From Stenocarpella maydis (Eukaryota > Ascomycota > Sordariomycetes > Diaporthales > Diaporthaceae), in contig NQMI01000009.1 of the NCBI GenBank assembly GCA_002270565.1, positions 664,420 to 728,419 on the forward strand: a stretch of DNA of 64,000 nucleotides. The letters are read 5' to 3'. Positions 1 to 11,582 of this stretch are shown here, in pieces. The notes beneath the pieces were generated by a model, which was not told the origin of the DNA, did not search any database, and saw only the letters and a list, made by a program, of their open reading frames with translations. The position numbers and the translations under genes are program-made. How positions within the stretch are numbered: position 1 is the first letter of the stretch; every line of letters starts with the position of its first letter.

Positions 1-3000
1 CAGGTTGCGTATCCATGTTGCGCCGATCAATTTCTCTCGGCTTGCGACAGGCTTGACATAGGAATGCGGCCTTGTTGTTTGACTGTGCGGGTCCAAACAC
101 TGCTGGGAAGTCTTCACCCCACTGCTGAAGTGGCCCACCAGGCCAACCCTTTACACACAGATTCCTAAGCAAGGCCGCCTGCGTAAATAGCTTCATTCCC
201 ATGAGACGGGAGTGATGCTGTTTGATGATGGCTGCGGCTCGGAAACCATCAATACAATCGTCAACGTCGTAAACCAGCGGTCGAAGAAGGAGAACCATGG
301 CTGACGCGTTCAGTGCCGACTTCGTGGCCTCGAAGCTGACTGCCCGGGCAACGAGCTTGTACGGATCGATGGGGCTGGGGCGAAGCGGCGCATCGTCTTC
401 CCAGGCAATAGGATGTGGATACCGTGGATCATCTGACCATGGCAGATAGTCGGTTTCTTGAGCTTGCTCTAGGTCATGGCTGAATTCGAAAGAATCTAGC
501 GGGCTCACACCGAGAGACACAGTCTGAGAGTGGTACTGAGGGAAGCTATCAGGCCTGGGGTGTGACTCACCCCGCCCTGACTGGATGCTGTCCATTGTCG
601 TTTGAGTGACCATATGGTCCTCGTCCGTGGTCTGCGTCGCGGACGCATCATCCGGTCTGGCCGGAGCAGATGATTGGTGATGAAGGTTCTGGGGGACAGC
701 GGCCTCGAGTTTGGCTCCCCTGATCCTGCTCTCGTATTCCCCGGTGCTAGCACTGCGAGCAAGCTGTGGGTTAGGTGGCCCCGCGCCCGTAATCCTGGTA
801 GATCGACGCTGCACGGAGCCAGAGGATGACCCGGTCAGGCCCGCTGTTTGTCTGCTGCCGCTGGAGATAGAGAACATTTGCCCAAAGGACTCGTCTGAGT
901 CGTGCCTCGCAACCACTCTCCTCGTGCTGCTCGGGGTACCCGACACTTGGCCCTGATTCGATTTGTTCTTGGCGCCAGGGACATCGATCGCTTGGCTGAT
1001 GGCATCTGTACCGTAGAAGTCGTAGCCTTCGGTGCTTGCATAAGTGTCGCTGTCGTGGCTGATTGTAGACAGGGGCTCCGAATCGAGCCGTTGTCGTTGC
1101 GCGGTTCGCTTTACCGGTGGTGGGAGTATAAAGCTGCCGCCTTCCTGCACGGGTGTGAGCTTTTTACCGTACCCGAAGTGGTGATCCTCAAGCTCGCGGA
1201 TGTGATCAACTTCATCATAACCATTTCCATTGCTGTCATCTACGGGTCGAGCAAGCGGCGTCGCTGTCTGAGATGTACTCTCGAATTCCTCGGACAGCAA
1301 GGAGCGAAGATGGCTGGCTCGCTCGATGCTCGCAGGAGGCTTGAGACCGCCTCCAAGTGCCGCCTCCGGCTCGGTCAGACCAGACTGAACTAGTTGCACC
1401 TGACCAAGCTTGGGTATCTCAGCAAGCCCATTCAGACTAGCTGGCGATTTCGATAGAAGTTTTGTCGTCGCTTTGTTCGACCTCTCCAGTTCCCCGGTGC
1501 GTCGATCAAGGTGGTGCTGCGCCCTTCTCTCCAGAAGCAGTCGCATAGCAAATGCCAGTACCTTCCAAGCTTGAGATAGACGATACTGGCCGACCGATTC
1601 CGCAGCCCCAGCGTAGTGTTCTAGAATAGCTTGGATGCGCATATCTAGAGACTCACCCCCTCGTTTATACGGCAAGTGCTCGTGGAGCGTCTCAAGGTAG
1701 TGCGTGGTGAGGTACTCGTACACACTGACATTTGCTGCGGACGGGGCTCGTCCTATGGTCATCGCCTGCTGAGTCTTGAAAAGCCCGGAAGCCTTGATGG
1801 ACTGTTCGAGAGCCATCGCTGGTGCATCTGGCCCTCCAGGAGGTGTTGTGCTGAGCGATTGAACGGACCGACTGCCAGTTGGGGCTCGCCTTTGTTTTGA
1901 TTTCGCCCGTCGTGCTCCCAAGAAGCTTTCAGCGACCTCATCTTCTGAGTCACTGCGGCTGATGCTGAGCATTGGGGCTCTGGGACTGGGAGTGTAGGAG
2001 GCATGACTTGGGAGCATATCTGCGGACACCACGGGCCTGTGGGGTCGCCGCACCTGAGACCGCTCGTCCAAGAAGCCGACAACGTCACCACGAGACGAAA
2101 ACGCCAGCACGGACATCGTCGTGCGGTCCACAGCCTTGGCGGCGTAGGCAATATCAAACTGATTGAACAGACCATCCTGGCCTGCCGTCCAAAGGAGGTC
2201 CTGATCGTGCCAGAGAAGCGCAGCAGGCGATGTGTCAAATTTAGAGACCTCTTTGAACGGCATGGTGGGTCTGGCGAGGTCCCATATGTGGCACGCGTTG
2301 ATGCCATTACGACCGTGGCTATCTCCCTCGTAGGTGACGGCTAGCTGCGCAGCCCTCTTTCCCTGGGCTGTGGCAGACCACGTGCCGGGTCGCCACGCCA
2401 CGTCGGAGACAGGTGCCGGAGTGCTAATGGTCCATTTAGGCCTCTGCCTCTTGTCCGCCTTGGTGGATGCGTCCCAGACATGACACTTATTGTCCCGCCC
2501 GCCGCTCACAAGATGGTCACCATCTGGGTGCCATGCAAGGGTCGAACAAGCCTTGTCGTGTGCGCTTATTCTCAGCACAGGGGCTGTTGCCTTTCGAATG
2601 TCCCATTTCAAGACAACACCCTGATCTGTTCCACAGGCAAAAGACCAAGCTCCGTCCGCGTGCGGTGACCATTGTATGCACTGGACCCCGCCAGCATTGC
2701 ATTTGAACGCCTGGACTGCTCTGAAGGTGAGATGGCCAGTGTGGGTTCGGACAGGATTCATGATGTCGAAGCAGCGCACAATGCCGTCCTGGCTCCCAGC
2801 GAGGAGATAGGAAGACCTCGGGTTGATATCCAGAGTGTTGATCTGCCGCGAGTCTTCCCTCATCTGTATCACCTCCATCGGCGCGCCGTCAGCTCCTCCG
2901 CCGAGGCGCGTCAGGTCGTATTGGAAGATCTTGCCGCTGGCGCATGCGGTGAAGATGGTGGTGTCGCCCCGTCCACGCAGCCATTTGACATCCTTGATGG

Positions 3001-3352
3001 AGAGCTGGTCGGCGCTCGAGTTGACCGAGTTTTTCATAAGAGGCTGGGCCAGAATGGCGGCGCGTATGTCGATGCCCTCCTGCACCGTATTCCCGTTAAC
3101 CTTGACGGTCTTGAGGATGTGCCTCCCCGCAAGAATGGCGCTTTGGCCGTCGGGGGACCGGTCGATGCAGTCGATGGGCACGCCGGCATGATATGAAGCA
3201 TCTTGCGATACACTTGGGCGCAGTATTGTCGTGGGTGTGAAGGGCGCAGAAGTGACGCCGAGGTTCGAGGAATTGTCCGGGAGCGACGAGGACGACGGCT
3301 CGACAGCGGCCTTGCCAAGCAGCTTCCGCATGATCTTGTCCTTGTTGTACAT
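1..3352 (-). CDS. RTC1: RTC1/SEA2 (WDR24-type) subunit of the SEA/GATOR2 complex, 3' end cut by window
   Basis: One uninterrupted frame of 1117 codons runs from the ATG at 3352 off the left edge. WD40 repeats fill roughly residues 40-420 (blades ending in CHVWD and CHIWDL are visible). A long Ser/Thr/Gln-rich linker follows. At the window edge comes the first pair of zinc ligands, CQAC, of the expected C-terminal RING. This is the order in fungal 'restriction of telomere capping protein 1' / WDR24. By family knowledge it is a subunit of the vacuole-associated SEACAT/GATOR2 complex that supports TORC1 signalling in amino-acid sufficiency. The start was chosen because it is the first in-frame ATG, has an ACCATC context, and is followed at once by conserved-looking sequence. 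The gene diverges from the dehydrogenase at 4689. The RING is missing only because the window ends. Confidence 0.9.
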   Translation of the reverse strand, partial: MYNKDKIMRKLLGKAAVEPSSSSLPDNSSNLGVTSAPFTPTTILRPSVSQDASYHAGVPIDCIDRSPDGQSAILAGRHILKTVKVNGNTVQEGIDIRAAILAQPLMKNSVNSSADQLSIKDVKWLRGRGDTTIFTACASGKIFQYDLTRLGGGADGAPMEVIQMREDSRQINTLDINPRSSYLLAGSQDGIVRCFDIMNPVRTHTGHLTFRAVQAFKCNAGGVQCIQWSPHADGAWSFACGTDQGVVLKWDIRKATAPVLRISAHDKACSTLAWHPDGDHLVSGGRDNKCHVWDASTKADKRQRPKWTISTPAPVSDVAWRPGTWSATAQGKRAAQLAVTYEGDSHGRNGINACHIWDLARPTMPFKEVSKFDTSPAALLWHDQDLLWTAGQDGLFNQFDIAYAAKAVDRTTMSVLAFSSRGDVVGFLDERSQVRRPHRPVVSADMLPSHASYTPSPRAPMLSISRSDSEDEVAESFLGARRAKSKQRRAPTGSRSVQSLSTTPPGGPDAPAMALEQSIKASGLFKTQQAMTIGRAPSAANVSVYEYLTTHYLETLHEHLPYKRGGESLDMRIQAILEHYAGAAESVGQYRLSQAWKVLAFAMRLLLERRAQHHLDRRTGELERSNKATTKLLSKSPASLNGLAEIPKLGQVQLVQSGLTEPEAALGGGLKPPASIERASHLRSLLSEEFESTSQTATPLARPVDDSNGNGYDEVDHIRELEDHHFGYGKKLTPVQEGGSFILPPPVKRTAQRQRLDSEPLSTISHDSDTYASTEGYDFYGTDAISQAIDVPGAKNKSNQGQVSGTPSSTRRVVARHDSDESFGQMFSISSGSRQTAGLTGSSSGSVQRRSTRITGAGPPNPQLARSASTGEYESRIRGAKLEAAVPQNLHHQSSAPARPDDASATQTTDEDHMVTQTTMDSIQSGRGESHPRPDSFPQYHSQTVSLGVSPLDSFEFSHDLEQAQETDYLPWSDDPRYPHPIAWEDDAPLRPSPIDPYKLVARAVSFEATKSALNASAMVLLLRPLVYDVDDCIDGFRAAAIIKQHHSRLMGMKLFTQAALLRNLCVKGWPGGPLQQWGEDFPAVFGPAQSNNKAAFLCQACRKPREIDRRNMDTQP

Positions 3353-4688
3353 GATGGTGCCTATCCAAGAATGAAACTCGTGTCCAGGCGCCCCACTCTC
3401 TGGTGCAGCCCGGCTTGTGCCTCGGTCCGCGTGTTCGTCGTGCTGCCTCCTCTAGCGGCCAGTCGAGTCGGGGTCGGTATGCGGGCGTGGACGAGAAAGG
3501 GCCATCTTAAGGCCGAACTCGTTCAATCCGACTTTGCAGGAAGCTCGATGAAGGTGAAAATGGTTGGTCCTGGTCGTCAGTTGGTGGTTTGCTGGGATGC
3601 GTATTGTTGGAAGCCAGCAAAGGCAAGCTCGCTTGTGTCGGGATCGTGGAGGCCCTGCCTTTGCGCCCTGCAGATCGCCTGCCACAGAGAGCAAGCCCTG
3701 GAGCCGCAGCGTTGGAGGCAGCTACGTCTCGGTAGCGAGGCGGGGCATTTGCTCCGGCCAGACCGTTGAACAATCTAATCTGGAGCCCCACATCGGCTTT
3801 TTATGACTTCAAATGTTCCAGCCACGCACGTACACCACACGTACACTACACGCAGGACATTCGTTCCTGTCATCATGTCCACACAGTAATCATATTTCCA
3901 GAAGACCAAGAGGCCTGCCGGGCTGTGCCTCACTGCCAGGCGATCTTCCTCCGGCTAGCTTCCGGGGCCATCCTGCGTGTGAACATTGTTGGCCCCGGCT
4001 GTGCATCGCAGGATCTCGCGATGTACTGTCGACTGCCTCTGTGTCCACCCCTTCACCTCTGAGCTCACAATGGCAGAGCCTCCCCATCTTTGGCGCTCAT
4101 GTGGACCGCTGCGAGTTCGCCGCCAAGAACATGCCCCACTGATGACATTCCAGCATTATGCAGCCATGATGCTGCCCTGCCTCATGCCAGTTGTGCCATC
4201 AATGTAAGCACGTTCAAGCTGGCAAGGCCGAATCTGGAAATGGGTTGGCCGAATCATCTCTTGCGTGCCGTCTATGTTATGTTGCCTTGACAGCTAGATA
4301 CCTTAAGGCAGGTACAGCTGTGCGGGTGATTATAGCCAATATGCAACGAGTTGTTCTAAAGGCAATGGATTGGTGTTCCGGTGGTTGCCCAATGTCACCG
4401 CTCGGCACTTCGGCGTGTTGGGCCGCCTATTTCGTGTATCTGACAGGAACACCAACGCTCATCTTTGACTGCAGGGGCCGTGATCCCCTGACGCAGCCAT
4501 GACGCGCTGCAACACTCACAAGCCGTCGCCAAGTGCATGGGCCAAGGGCAAAATAGTAATCACAAGTGACCATTTATAAAGTTGAAACTTTCCGTGGACC
4601 TGCCAAGGGAGCACTGGAACTTGACATACTCCCATCGCGAGCACATCTCACCACCTACCTATGTACGCGCAATTGTTCAAACCCGGCA
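3353..4688. other. divergent intergenic region between RTC1 and the SDR gene
   Basis: This 1.3-kb stretch must hold both promoters. The short ORFs in it have no family resemblance or splice logic. An ATG at 4566, in frame with the downstream SDR, would add 41 residues that do not look like a targeting peptide, so it was not used. Nothing else was recognised. Confidence 0.5.
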
Positions 4689-5834
4689 ATGTCTGCTCCC
4701 TTCCAACGGCTGATGCCACTATCCTTCGTGGGACCCAATCGCTTCGTCATCGCAAGAGGCATAAGCGATTTCCGTAATGCCGTCCCTGCTCTGGTGGCCA
4801 GCCGTAACGGCCAAGACACTCCGCGCTCCCCTACTCGCCTCTTACACTCCGCGCCCGCACCTCGAGAGCAAGCGGCGATACACGATTCTCACCATGAGGA
4901 GATCCTTCACCAAACAATCGCCAACACACGCATCACGGGTGAAAAAAGCGCCCGTCGGAAACAGTTTGCAGACTATGATCTCGCTGGCCGCGTTTTCGTT
5001 GTCACGGGTGGAGCCCAGGGACTAGGCCAGTCGATGGCTGAGGCGCTGGCTGATGCTGGTGGGAAAGGTAAGCCCCGAGTTGGAGCACAATGCGTGTCAG
5101 CCACAGATGGGAACGCCACCGCTGATCATGCCGCAGTCTACTGCCTTGACCGTGCCGCGGAACCAGATCAGGCATGGGACGAAGCTCGGTCCCGCCTCGT
5201 GACCGAGTGGGGAGGCTCTTTGCACTACAGGCAACAAGATGTCAGGCACACGGCACATCTCGATGAGACTATCAGGGCCATTGCTGAGGAAGACCAGCGA
5301 TTAGATGGGCTCATCGCTGCTGCCGGGGTCCAGCGGCTCACTCCTGCGACAGAGTGCAAGCCAGAGGACGTTGCGCGCATGCTGGAGATCAACTACACCG
5401 GGGTTCTGATGGCGGCAGCCTCCGCGGCGCGCCAGATGCTCAAGTATAAATGCAGAGGCAGTATCTGCCTGATAGCGAGCATGTCCGGTCTTGTGGCTAA
5501 CAAAGGCCTCGTGTCCCCGGTGTACAACAGCTCCAAGGCTGCGTTAATCCAGCTGGCCAGGTCACTGGCCATGGAATGGAGCCCGGTGCAGCAAGACGGG
5601 CGTGGGGGTATACGCGTCAACTGCATATCGCCCGGGCACATTTTGACGCCCATGGTGCGCAAGAACTTTGAGGAGGTTCCCGGGTTGAAAGAGACGTGGG
5701 AGCGCGAGAATATGATGGGCCGTCTTGCCGGCACGGACGAATTCAAGGGCGCAGCGCTATTCCTGATGAGCAATGCAAGTACCTTCATGACGGCGAACAA
5801 CCTGGTGATCGATGGCGGGCACACGTCGTGGTAG
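4689..5834 (+). CDS. Short-chain dehydrogenase/reductase (sorbose reductase / D-arabinitol dehydrogenase-like), probably mitochondrial
   Basis: The exons are 4689-5067 and 5137-5834, giving 358 residues. The intron 5068-5136 has GTAAGC, branch GCTGATC and GCCGCAG. It is 69 nt with no stop, so an unspliced reading adds 23 foreign residues inside the Rossmann fold. Splicing restores a GGK-VYCLDR join typical of this family. The cofactor motif TGGAQGLG, the helix-4 AAAG motif, the catalytic Ser in IASMSG and the YNSSK (YxxxK) motif are all present, followed by the PG turn. About 100 residues precede the fold. They are rich in Arg, Ser and Ala after MSAPFQRLM, which suggests a mitochondrial presequence. 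Family members are NAD(P)H-dependent polyol/ketose oxidoreductases. The exact substrate cannot be read from the sequence. Confidence 0.87.
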   Translation: MSAPFQRLMPLSFVGPNRFVIARGISDFRNAVPALVASRNGQDTPRSPTRLLHSAPAPREQAAIHDSHHEEILHQTIANTRITGEKSARRKQFADYDLAGRVFVVTGGAQGLGQSMAEALADAGGKGKPRVGAQCVSATDGNATADHAAVYCLDRAAEPDQAWDEARSRLVTEWGGSLHYRQQDVRHTAHLDETIRAIAEEDQRLDGLIAAAGVQRLTPATECKPEDVARMLEINYTGVLMAAASAARQMLKYKCRGSICLIASMSGLVANKGLVSPVYNSSKAALIQLARSLAMEWSPVQQDGRGGIRVNCISPGHILTPMVRKNFEEVPGLKETWERENMMGRLAGTDEFKGAALFLMSNASTFMTANNLVIDGGHTSW

Positions 5835-7881
5835 CCCCCCACGTGCCAGGCTAGCGGTACAGAACATCACTCACAGGTTTATGTGTACGTTAGGCATAGA
5901 CTATCTGCTTCCTGCCGGAGAGTGGCAGGATCCATGCACATTTCTTGATGAGGAATACCAGACGAGCTCCCGGTCCAGCCCCATACGCATTCTCTAGCCA
6001 CAGATGCTGTGCTCCCTGACTGCCGATCGGCGAAGACTACGACACATGGTACGATCGCTTGGCAGGGACCACATATAGCATTTAATGAACGCGTACCGCA
6101 CCGGCACGGCTTGGTCCTGAAATTAAAATACGCGCCGTCCTCCTTCACAGAGCAGATTACGAAACACTACCTCAACCACAACCTGCAAAGGCATAGCCAA
6201 CCCTGCCTAGCAACACGGCCTGCGCACATGTTTGATGCAGGCTGCAGCGTGACTTCAGGAAGAAAGCCGGTCGAGGCCATGAAGGAGAGATGGAACATCG
6301 TATTGAGACCTATGGACAACTGTGTCAGCATCGCCGCCACAGAATTAAACTCGACGTGATGACAACTCGTCATCACGTCGAGTTGCCTTGGGCCCTGGCG
6401 TGCCGTGGTAGCCGGGCCCGCGGATATGAAGTTACGATTCTATGAATACCCACCGAGGCACGGTCTGAGTCAGCCCTGAAAGGGCAGGTGTGAGTGAAGT
6501 CTCCCCCAGTGCCTCGGATTACTTAGTACTAGTGTACTCCGTACGTGCCAAATGCTCACGGTCCCAGTCACTCGAGCCTCAGTCGCGGGTGTGGCTACGC
6601 CAAGCACGATCTGCCCCCGGGTTCCCCGGCTTCTTACCAGCCCGGAAACAAAGGTTAAAGTCCCGGCTGTCAGGGGACATAGCTTGTTCCACCTTGTGCG
6701 GATCCCCTCCCCTCTTGCTCCATATCCACGGGCACATGCATACGCACATACATATTACTATGCAGGGCGGGTTTCGAACGCCAAACCTCCCCCAAGCCGC
6801 CCTCCCCGCTTATCGTGACTGCCGCGCCCGCTTCCACTTGCGCCGCTGCCGAACTTGGCCCCCCCTGTCAGTATTACCAGTCAGTCTTTCTGGGGCCAAG
6901 TTCAGTTTTCCGCCGGCAGCGGCACACATGATGGAGCCTAGTCGATAGCGTGGGCCCGCTGCGGCTGACGGGCGCCCATGTCATTGGGCCGGTCGGCCAC
7001 GCCAGCGGACGTCCGAAGCAGCCGCAGGGTCAGTCGAGCGGCCGTGCTGCCGGGCTCTGCAGCAGCTAGCGCTGCGGTGATACCTTCAGGAAGGTGTGGG
7101 GTTGTGTGGGAGCAAGAACCGCATGTCGCCGCCGCGAGGGCCCTGGGATACGTCTCCCTGCCATGGTGTCCCCTGACTCCCGGCAGCCGCCCAGGGGATG
7201 GGACGATCTCCAGCCAGCCTGCATCAGATGCGCAGAAGATGCGCAGACAATGGACCCAGTGTCCCGCGCGCCGGCCAATAGAGGTTGCGCCTCTGCTCGG
7301 CCGTGGCGCGACAACACCAAATGCCGGCAGGCTTTAACTATCGACTTCCTACTGTATACTAGAGGGAAGCCAGCGGAGAGATCACCAGGCCACACCCGGC
7401 GACGACGGTGATGCTTCGGGCGGGCTCTCGCGTGTGAGATACCCACATCTGCTTTTATTCTCGGGGTTCTCAGAGGTCTGTGAATTTTTTAGTTTGGTGT
7501 TTGGGTTTTTCGGATGATTCATTGGCAATCTTGAGAAGCCGAATTGGCTTACATGCCCTCGACGCCCACGGGGCTCGTGCGGTCTGCCTCCCGTCGGCCG
7601 TCAGTGTGCTTGCTGCCTGAGTATGGGAAGGGAAAGATGGCTGTGCCGAGAGCAGTCGTTCAAGAGATATAATGATCCTCGTCGTCGTCGATATTCACCC
7701 CAGTTGAAGCTCGTCTTGTGCCTCATTACCCGGCAGTCGTTCCAAGGTCGTCGTTCATTGTGCCTGCTTTCGTTTACCATCTGTCTGCCACCAGTCGAAG
7801 CTCTCCCCCTTCCTCCCCTCAAGCCCAGCACATTGATAGCCTTAATCTCACGAATCAAGACTATACCCACCTCATATCAAC
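5835..7881. other. 2-kb intergenic region with one strong hairpin
   Basis: No ORF here has recognisable content. The only clear structure is the inverted repeat at 6348-6384, listed separately. A tRNA-T-loop-like string near 6770 lacks the rest of a tRNA. The last 200 bases before 7882 are pyrimidine-rich, as is common upstream of fungal starts. Confidence 0.4.
6348..6384. repeat. perfect inverted repeat, 16-bp arms, 5-nt loop
   Basis: The arm 6348-6363 (AACTCGACGTGATGAC) is the exact reverse complement of 6369-6384, with AACTC between them. It lies about 0.5 kb downstream of the SDR stop and 1.5 kb upstream of the peroxidase. Its function is unknown: it could be a transcript-end hairpin, a recombination relic or a protein-binding palindrome. 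Confidence 0.85.
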
Positions 7882-9110
7882 ATGCACTCTCTGTTACCTG
7901 TCATCCTGGCTGCCTCGGTGGCCAGTGCCAGCCCCTATCATGCCCACAGAGACCTCTGGGCAGATCTCCGCAGCACACCTGTGCTCGCAACTAGGTCAAC
8001 TACTCTCCTGGGAGATCTTCTGACCGAGGCTCCAGGCAGCCTCTCCGCAGTGGGCACTGAGATCTCCTCCATCCTCACAGGCATCCTGGACGCCATCGCA
8101 GGTGATGACGACTACTCGCCGCCGGGTGACATCGACTCGCCCGAGTGTGCACAAGACACCTGCTGCAAGTGGAGCCATATTATTTCTGACACCCGGGCCA
8201 GCTTCTCTGACAACAGCGGGTGCACCGAGGCCGCCCGCGCCGCGCTCCGGCTTGGCTTCCACGACGCCGCTGCCTGGAATTCATCGCTGCCGAGCGGCGG
8301 CGCCGACGGGAGCATTGTGCTGAACGCAGATGAGCTGGCCCGTGGGGAGAACCGCGGCCTGGTGGAGATCGCGGCGCAGACACAGTCGTGGTTCGACAAG
8401 TACAGTGCGTGCCATCCTCTTCCTTCATCATTGTCCCCCAACCGCCATGTTTTGGCATATTCCCGACCCGCACCACCTCGTGGCCCCGTAGCATGTGGCT
8501 AACCAGCAACAGAGCAATACAACATCACCATGGCCGATCTCATCCAGATGAACGCCATCGCGGCCACGGCGGCGTGCCCCGGCGGGCCCCGCATAAAGGC
8601 CTTTGTCGGGCGCGTGGACAGCGACGAGCTCCCGCCCGAGGGGCTCATCCCCAGCCCCTTTGCCGACGCGCAGACCAACATCGCGCTGTTCGAGGCAAAG
8701 ACCTTCACGGCCGCTGACCTGGTCGCCCTCGTCGGCGCGCACACCGTCAGCCAGCAGAGATTTGTCGACCCTTCGCAGGCAGGCAAGAGCCAGGACACGA
8801 CGGACACCGTGTGGGACAATATTTACTACGGCGAGACCGCGAGCCCTGACACCCCCCCGGAGGTGTTCAAGTTCCAAAGCGATATCAGCCTGGCCAATGA
8901 CTCTGAGACCTCTGGGATCTGGCAGGACTTTGCGAGAAACCAATTTGCTTGGCAGGTGGTGAGTTGCCTTTTTGCTATCGGCATCCCTGAGATTACTGAA
9001 TCCGGTTTGCTGACTTGGCTTCACAGGCATATGCACCTGCGTATTTCAGGATGAGCATGCTAGGTGTCAAGAACCTGAATGAGTTGACGGACTGCTCTTC
9101 CGCACTGTAG
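7882..9110 (+). CDS. Secreted fungal class II heme peroxidase (ligninase-like)
   Basis: The exons are 7882-8404, 8513-8958 and 9027-9110, giving 350 residues; the introns have GTGCGT..ACAG and GTGAGT..ACAG ends. A signal peptide (MHSLLPVILAASVASAS) is followed by a 60-residue linker and the peroxidase domain. The distal site is in ALRLGFHDAAAW (Arg and His near residue 127). A GGADGS calcium/turn motif follows, and the proximal His is in LVGAHTVSQQRF (near residue 251). These are the hallmarks of plant-type class II peroxidases, which use H2O2 to oxidise phenolics or other substrates outside the cell. Two close Cys (DTCCKW) follow the linker, as in mature family members. I could not establish a Mn-binding site or a surface Trp, so I do not assign it as LiP, MnP or VP. 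The last exon encodes the short YFRMSMLGV..L..C tail expected in the family. Confidence 0.9.
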
Positions 9111-10743
9111 AGGAGGGAGATGTTCTTAACCCTTAATGTATAGATTGGCACTACCAGGAGTAGCTTCAGCCACATCGTATATTTCACCCACTGTCTACCA
9201 GGGCTTCCAACAGCTCTATTTAGAGCTTATATTAGAAGTCAGCAATAGCTTTATTATCACGTGCCAGGCGCTCGTTTCAGGCGCTCTGCTATGAGTTGTC
9301 TATTATGCTCCATTCTATCAGAACGGGCTTCCCCCGCTTTATTATCTATAAACTAGAATACCAGACAATTTGCTCCATTTAAAATGCCCTGCTCAGGAAT
9401 AGCATTACGTTTATACATAAGTCTGTCTATATATATAGTCAGACGCGAGACCAGAGGGGCCGCAGGAAGCAGGCAAGGCTCAAGGACAGGCACCAGGTGC
9501 GCGTTGCCTCGGAACAAACTGGAAATACATGATGCCCGACAACCTTAAAGTTCTTAAAATATCATATTCTTTTACTACCTATAATCTTCTTATTTAAAAC
9601 TAAGTATATTCAATAAAAATAAGGTAGTAATAATTAACTAAGAGAATTACTTAAAGCTCTGTTTTCTATTTTTTTAAAAAATTATTTTGGGGGGGGGGGC
9701 ATATTATCGGGAGATTAAAAATAAAACTAGGAATTAGGAGTTATGGTCCTGTACTAGGGTAGTAGTTAGTCATCTGACATTAATATATAATGGCAAATTT
9801 GGCTTAGAACAAAACTACCTAGGTAGGTAAGTAGTATACGTTAATTACTAACAAACATAGCAGGAACTTCCATGCTAAGCATGCCTCTTAGAAACGGACT
9901 CCCTTAAAGGCGCTCGATATGCGATATCCAGAACTCTGAAGAAGGCTTTAAGGGCTACCAACCCGAATTTTCAGAGTTGTCCAAGGTGACTGCAATTGCA
10001 ATTCTGCTCGTTCCAGGTCTCGTTGGCTTCCCCATAGCATCCACCGCCCAGAGCAGTTTGTCAATTTCAAATTCGCTGTTGCTTTCCATATTTTGCTTCT
10101 ACATGACACCAGTCTACATGCTGGCAGCAGCTCAACCCTGGGTGCTGATTATAGGGATCACCTCGTCACAACGAGCTTCGCGCTTGTTCCGCTTAGACCG
10201 AACTTAGGAATTGGAGGGTTAAGTCGGGGTGACAGATAGTGTGGCTTCTCCAAGAATTGGATAAGTAAATGTCATCTTCATATTCCCTTTTTGAACTTGA
10301 AGATTAATTACGGTCAACTGGCTTCGAACATGCTAGAGATGCAAGAGACTTTTGCACAAGCTCACTGTGATACAAATATAGAACCAGAACAATGCAAATG
10401 CTTATTCAGATTATTGTCGCGATGAACCGTGGTAGCTAAGCACATTAGCTGAGCGTGCTGATACCGAGCTGGAGACAGCGCATTGTGCACTTGACACGGA
10501 GCAATGAGTCTCTCCGGAGCTTGACTCCGGTACTTTTGCAGGGATTCAGAGGCCCGCCAGCCTGCATAACTCAAATCATCGCGGTTGAAATCGGGCTAAA
10601 AAGCCGTTCCAAAACCTTATACTACAGGCCGGCGTCCTGGTACGGTGCTACTGCGGTCTGCTAGGCTTGTCGTTGAGGCTGTTTTGCGGTACAACTGCTC
10701 GATCGGGACAGGCGCCCGAGGCAACCGATTGAGGCCGTGTGTC

Positions 10744-10784
<41 letters not shown>

Positions 10785-11582
10785 TGTTTTTCTGAGCAAC
10801 ATTTGCAGATCAGACAGCGCCAGACCGCCATCCGAACGTCCCATAAATAGACGAACACGTTTGAGCGAGATGCCTCGGTATTGCTCAGCGAGCCTCGGTC
10901 AGTCTGGAGGGCGGTGCATTCAAAGCAGGCGGCGGAACTTGCAAGATCGCTGAGCCCCGTCCGGGGTCCCTCCGAATGGGGCCCGCCCAGGCCCTCGAGC
11001 ATCGACGACATGTAGGTGTCAATGCTTTTATTCTCCGTGACGCCCGCCCCGCCGCCCACCATATCACCGTTGCACTCGCCCGCTAGGGCTTTCGTGCATC
11101 ATTGCTGAAGAGGCTGATCGGCGCACTAAATTCGAGGCAGGCCAAAACGTACCGCCAGCGGGTTGGAGCTAATCAGAGAGGCCCTAAGAGGCTCCGGCTG
11201 CTATCCGTCCACCCGGGGCGCGGGACCGGATTCCGTTTTGAGGATGGCGGCTTAACTCGACGCCCGTGGTGGGCCCGTGAACACTGGGCCTGCAGGGCGA
11301 GTATCACCGTTCCAGGCCCGGGAGACTTGCCCTTTCGGTCTGGCGAAGCGGCCTATCATCCGCTCCAACTTTGCGGTGGCACTGCGTCCTTGAGTCGAGA
11401 TTGTAACTGGGCACCTGGGCTGATTGCATATATACTCCGTAGGCGGGACAGGTATCTGCCCACATGTGTCCGTCATAATTCAGGCAAGATTGTGACCTGC
11501 GAAGTCTTGAAAATTATCGTCGTGGTACACCAGTAAACCGAATCCCTTTCTCAGTGTCGTCACATAGCCCTATCGTATCAAC
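9111..11582. other. AT-rich then ordinary intergenic region, 2.5 kb
   Basis: Bases ~9200-9960 are strongly AT-rich, with no ORF, a poly-G run near 9690 and a palindromic CTACCTAGGTAG at 9815. They look like a decayed repeat, but no family could be identified. From about 9980 composition returns to normal. A GT microsatellite lies at 10754-10782. No gene was recognised. Confidence 0.4.
10754..10782. repeat. (GT)n microsatellite
   Basis: About fourteen uninterrupted GT units follow a T-run. It is a simple sequence repeat in non-coding DNA. Confidence 0.9.

Noticed and set aside
4566..4688. N-terminal extension of the SDR to the ATG at 4566
   Set aside because: The extra 41 residues contain acidic and Cys-rich stretches unlike a targeting peptide. 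The ATG at 4689 begins a plausible presequence.
6760..6800. GGTTTCGAACGCC, a tRNA T-loop-like string
   Set aside because: No D-arm, anticodon stem or acceptor stem can be placed around it.
10741..10853. frames across the GT microsatellite with long Cys-Val or Thr-His runs
   Set aside because: They are translations of a simple repeat, not protein-coding.
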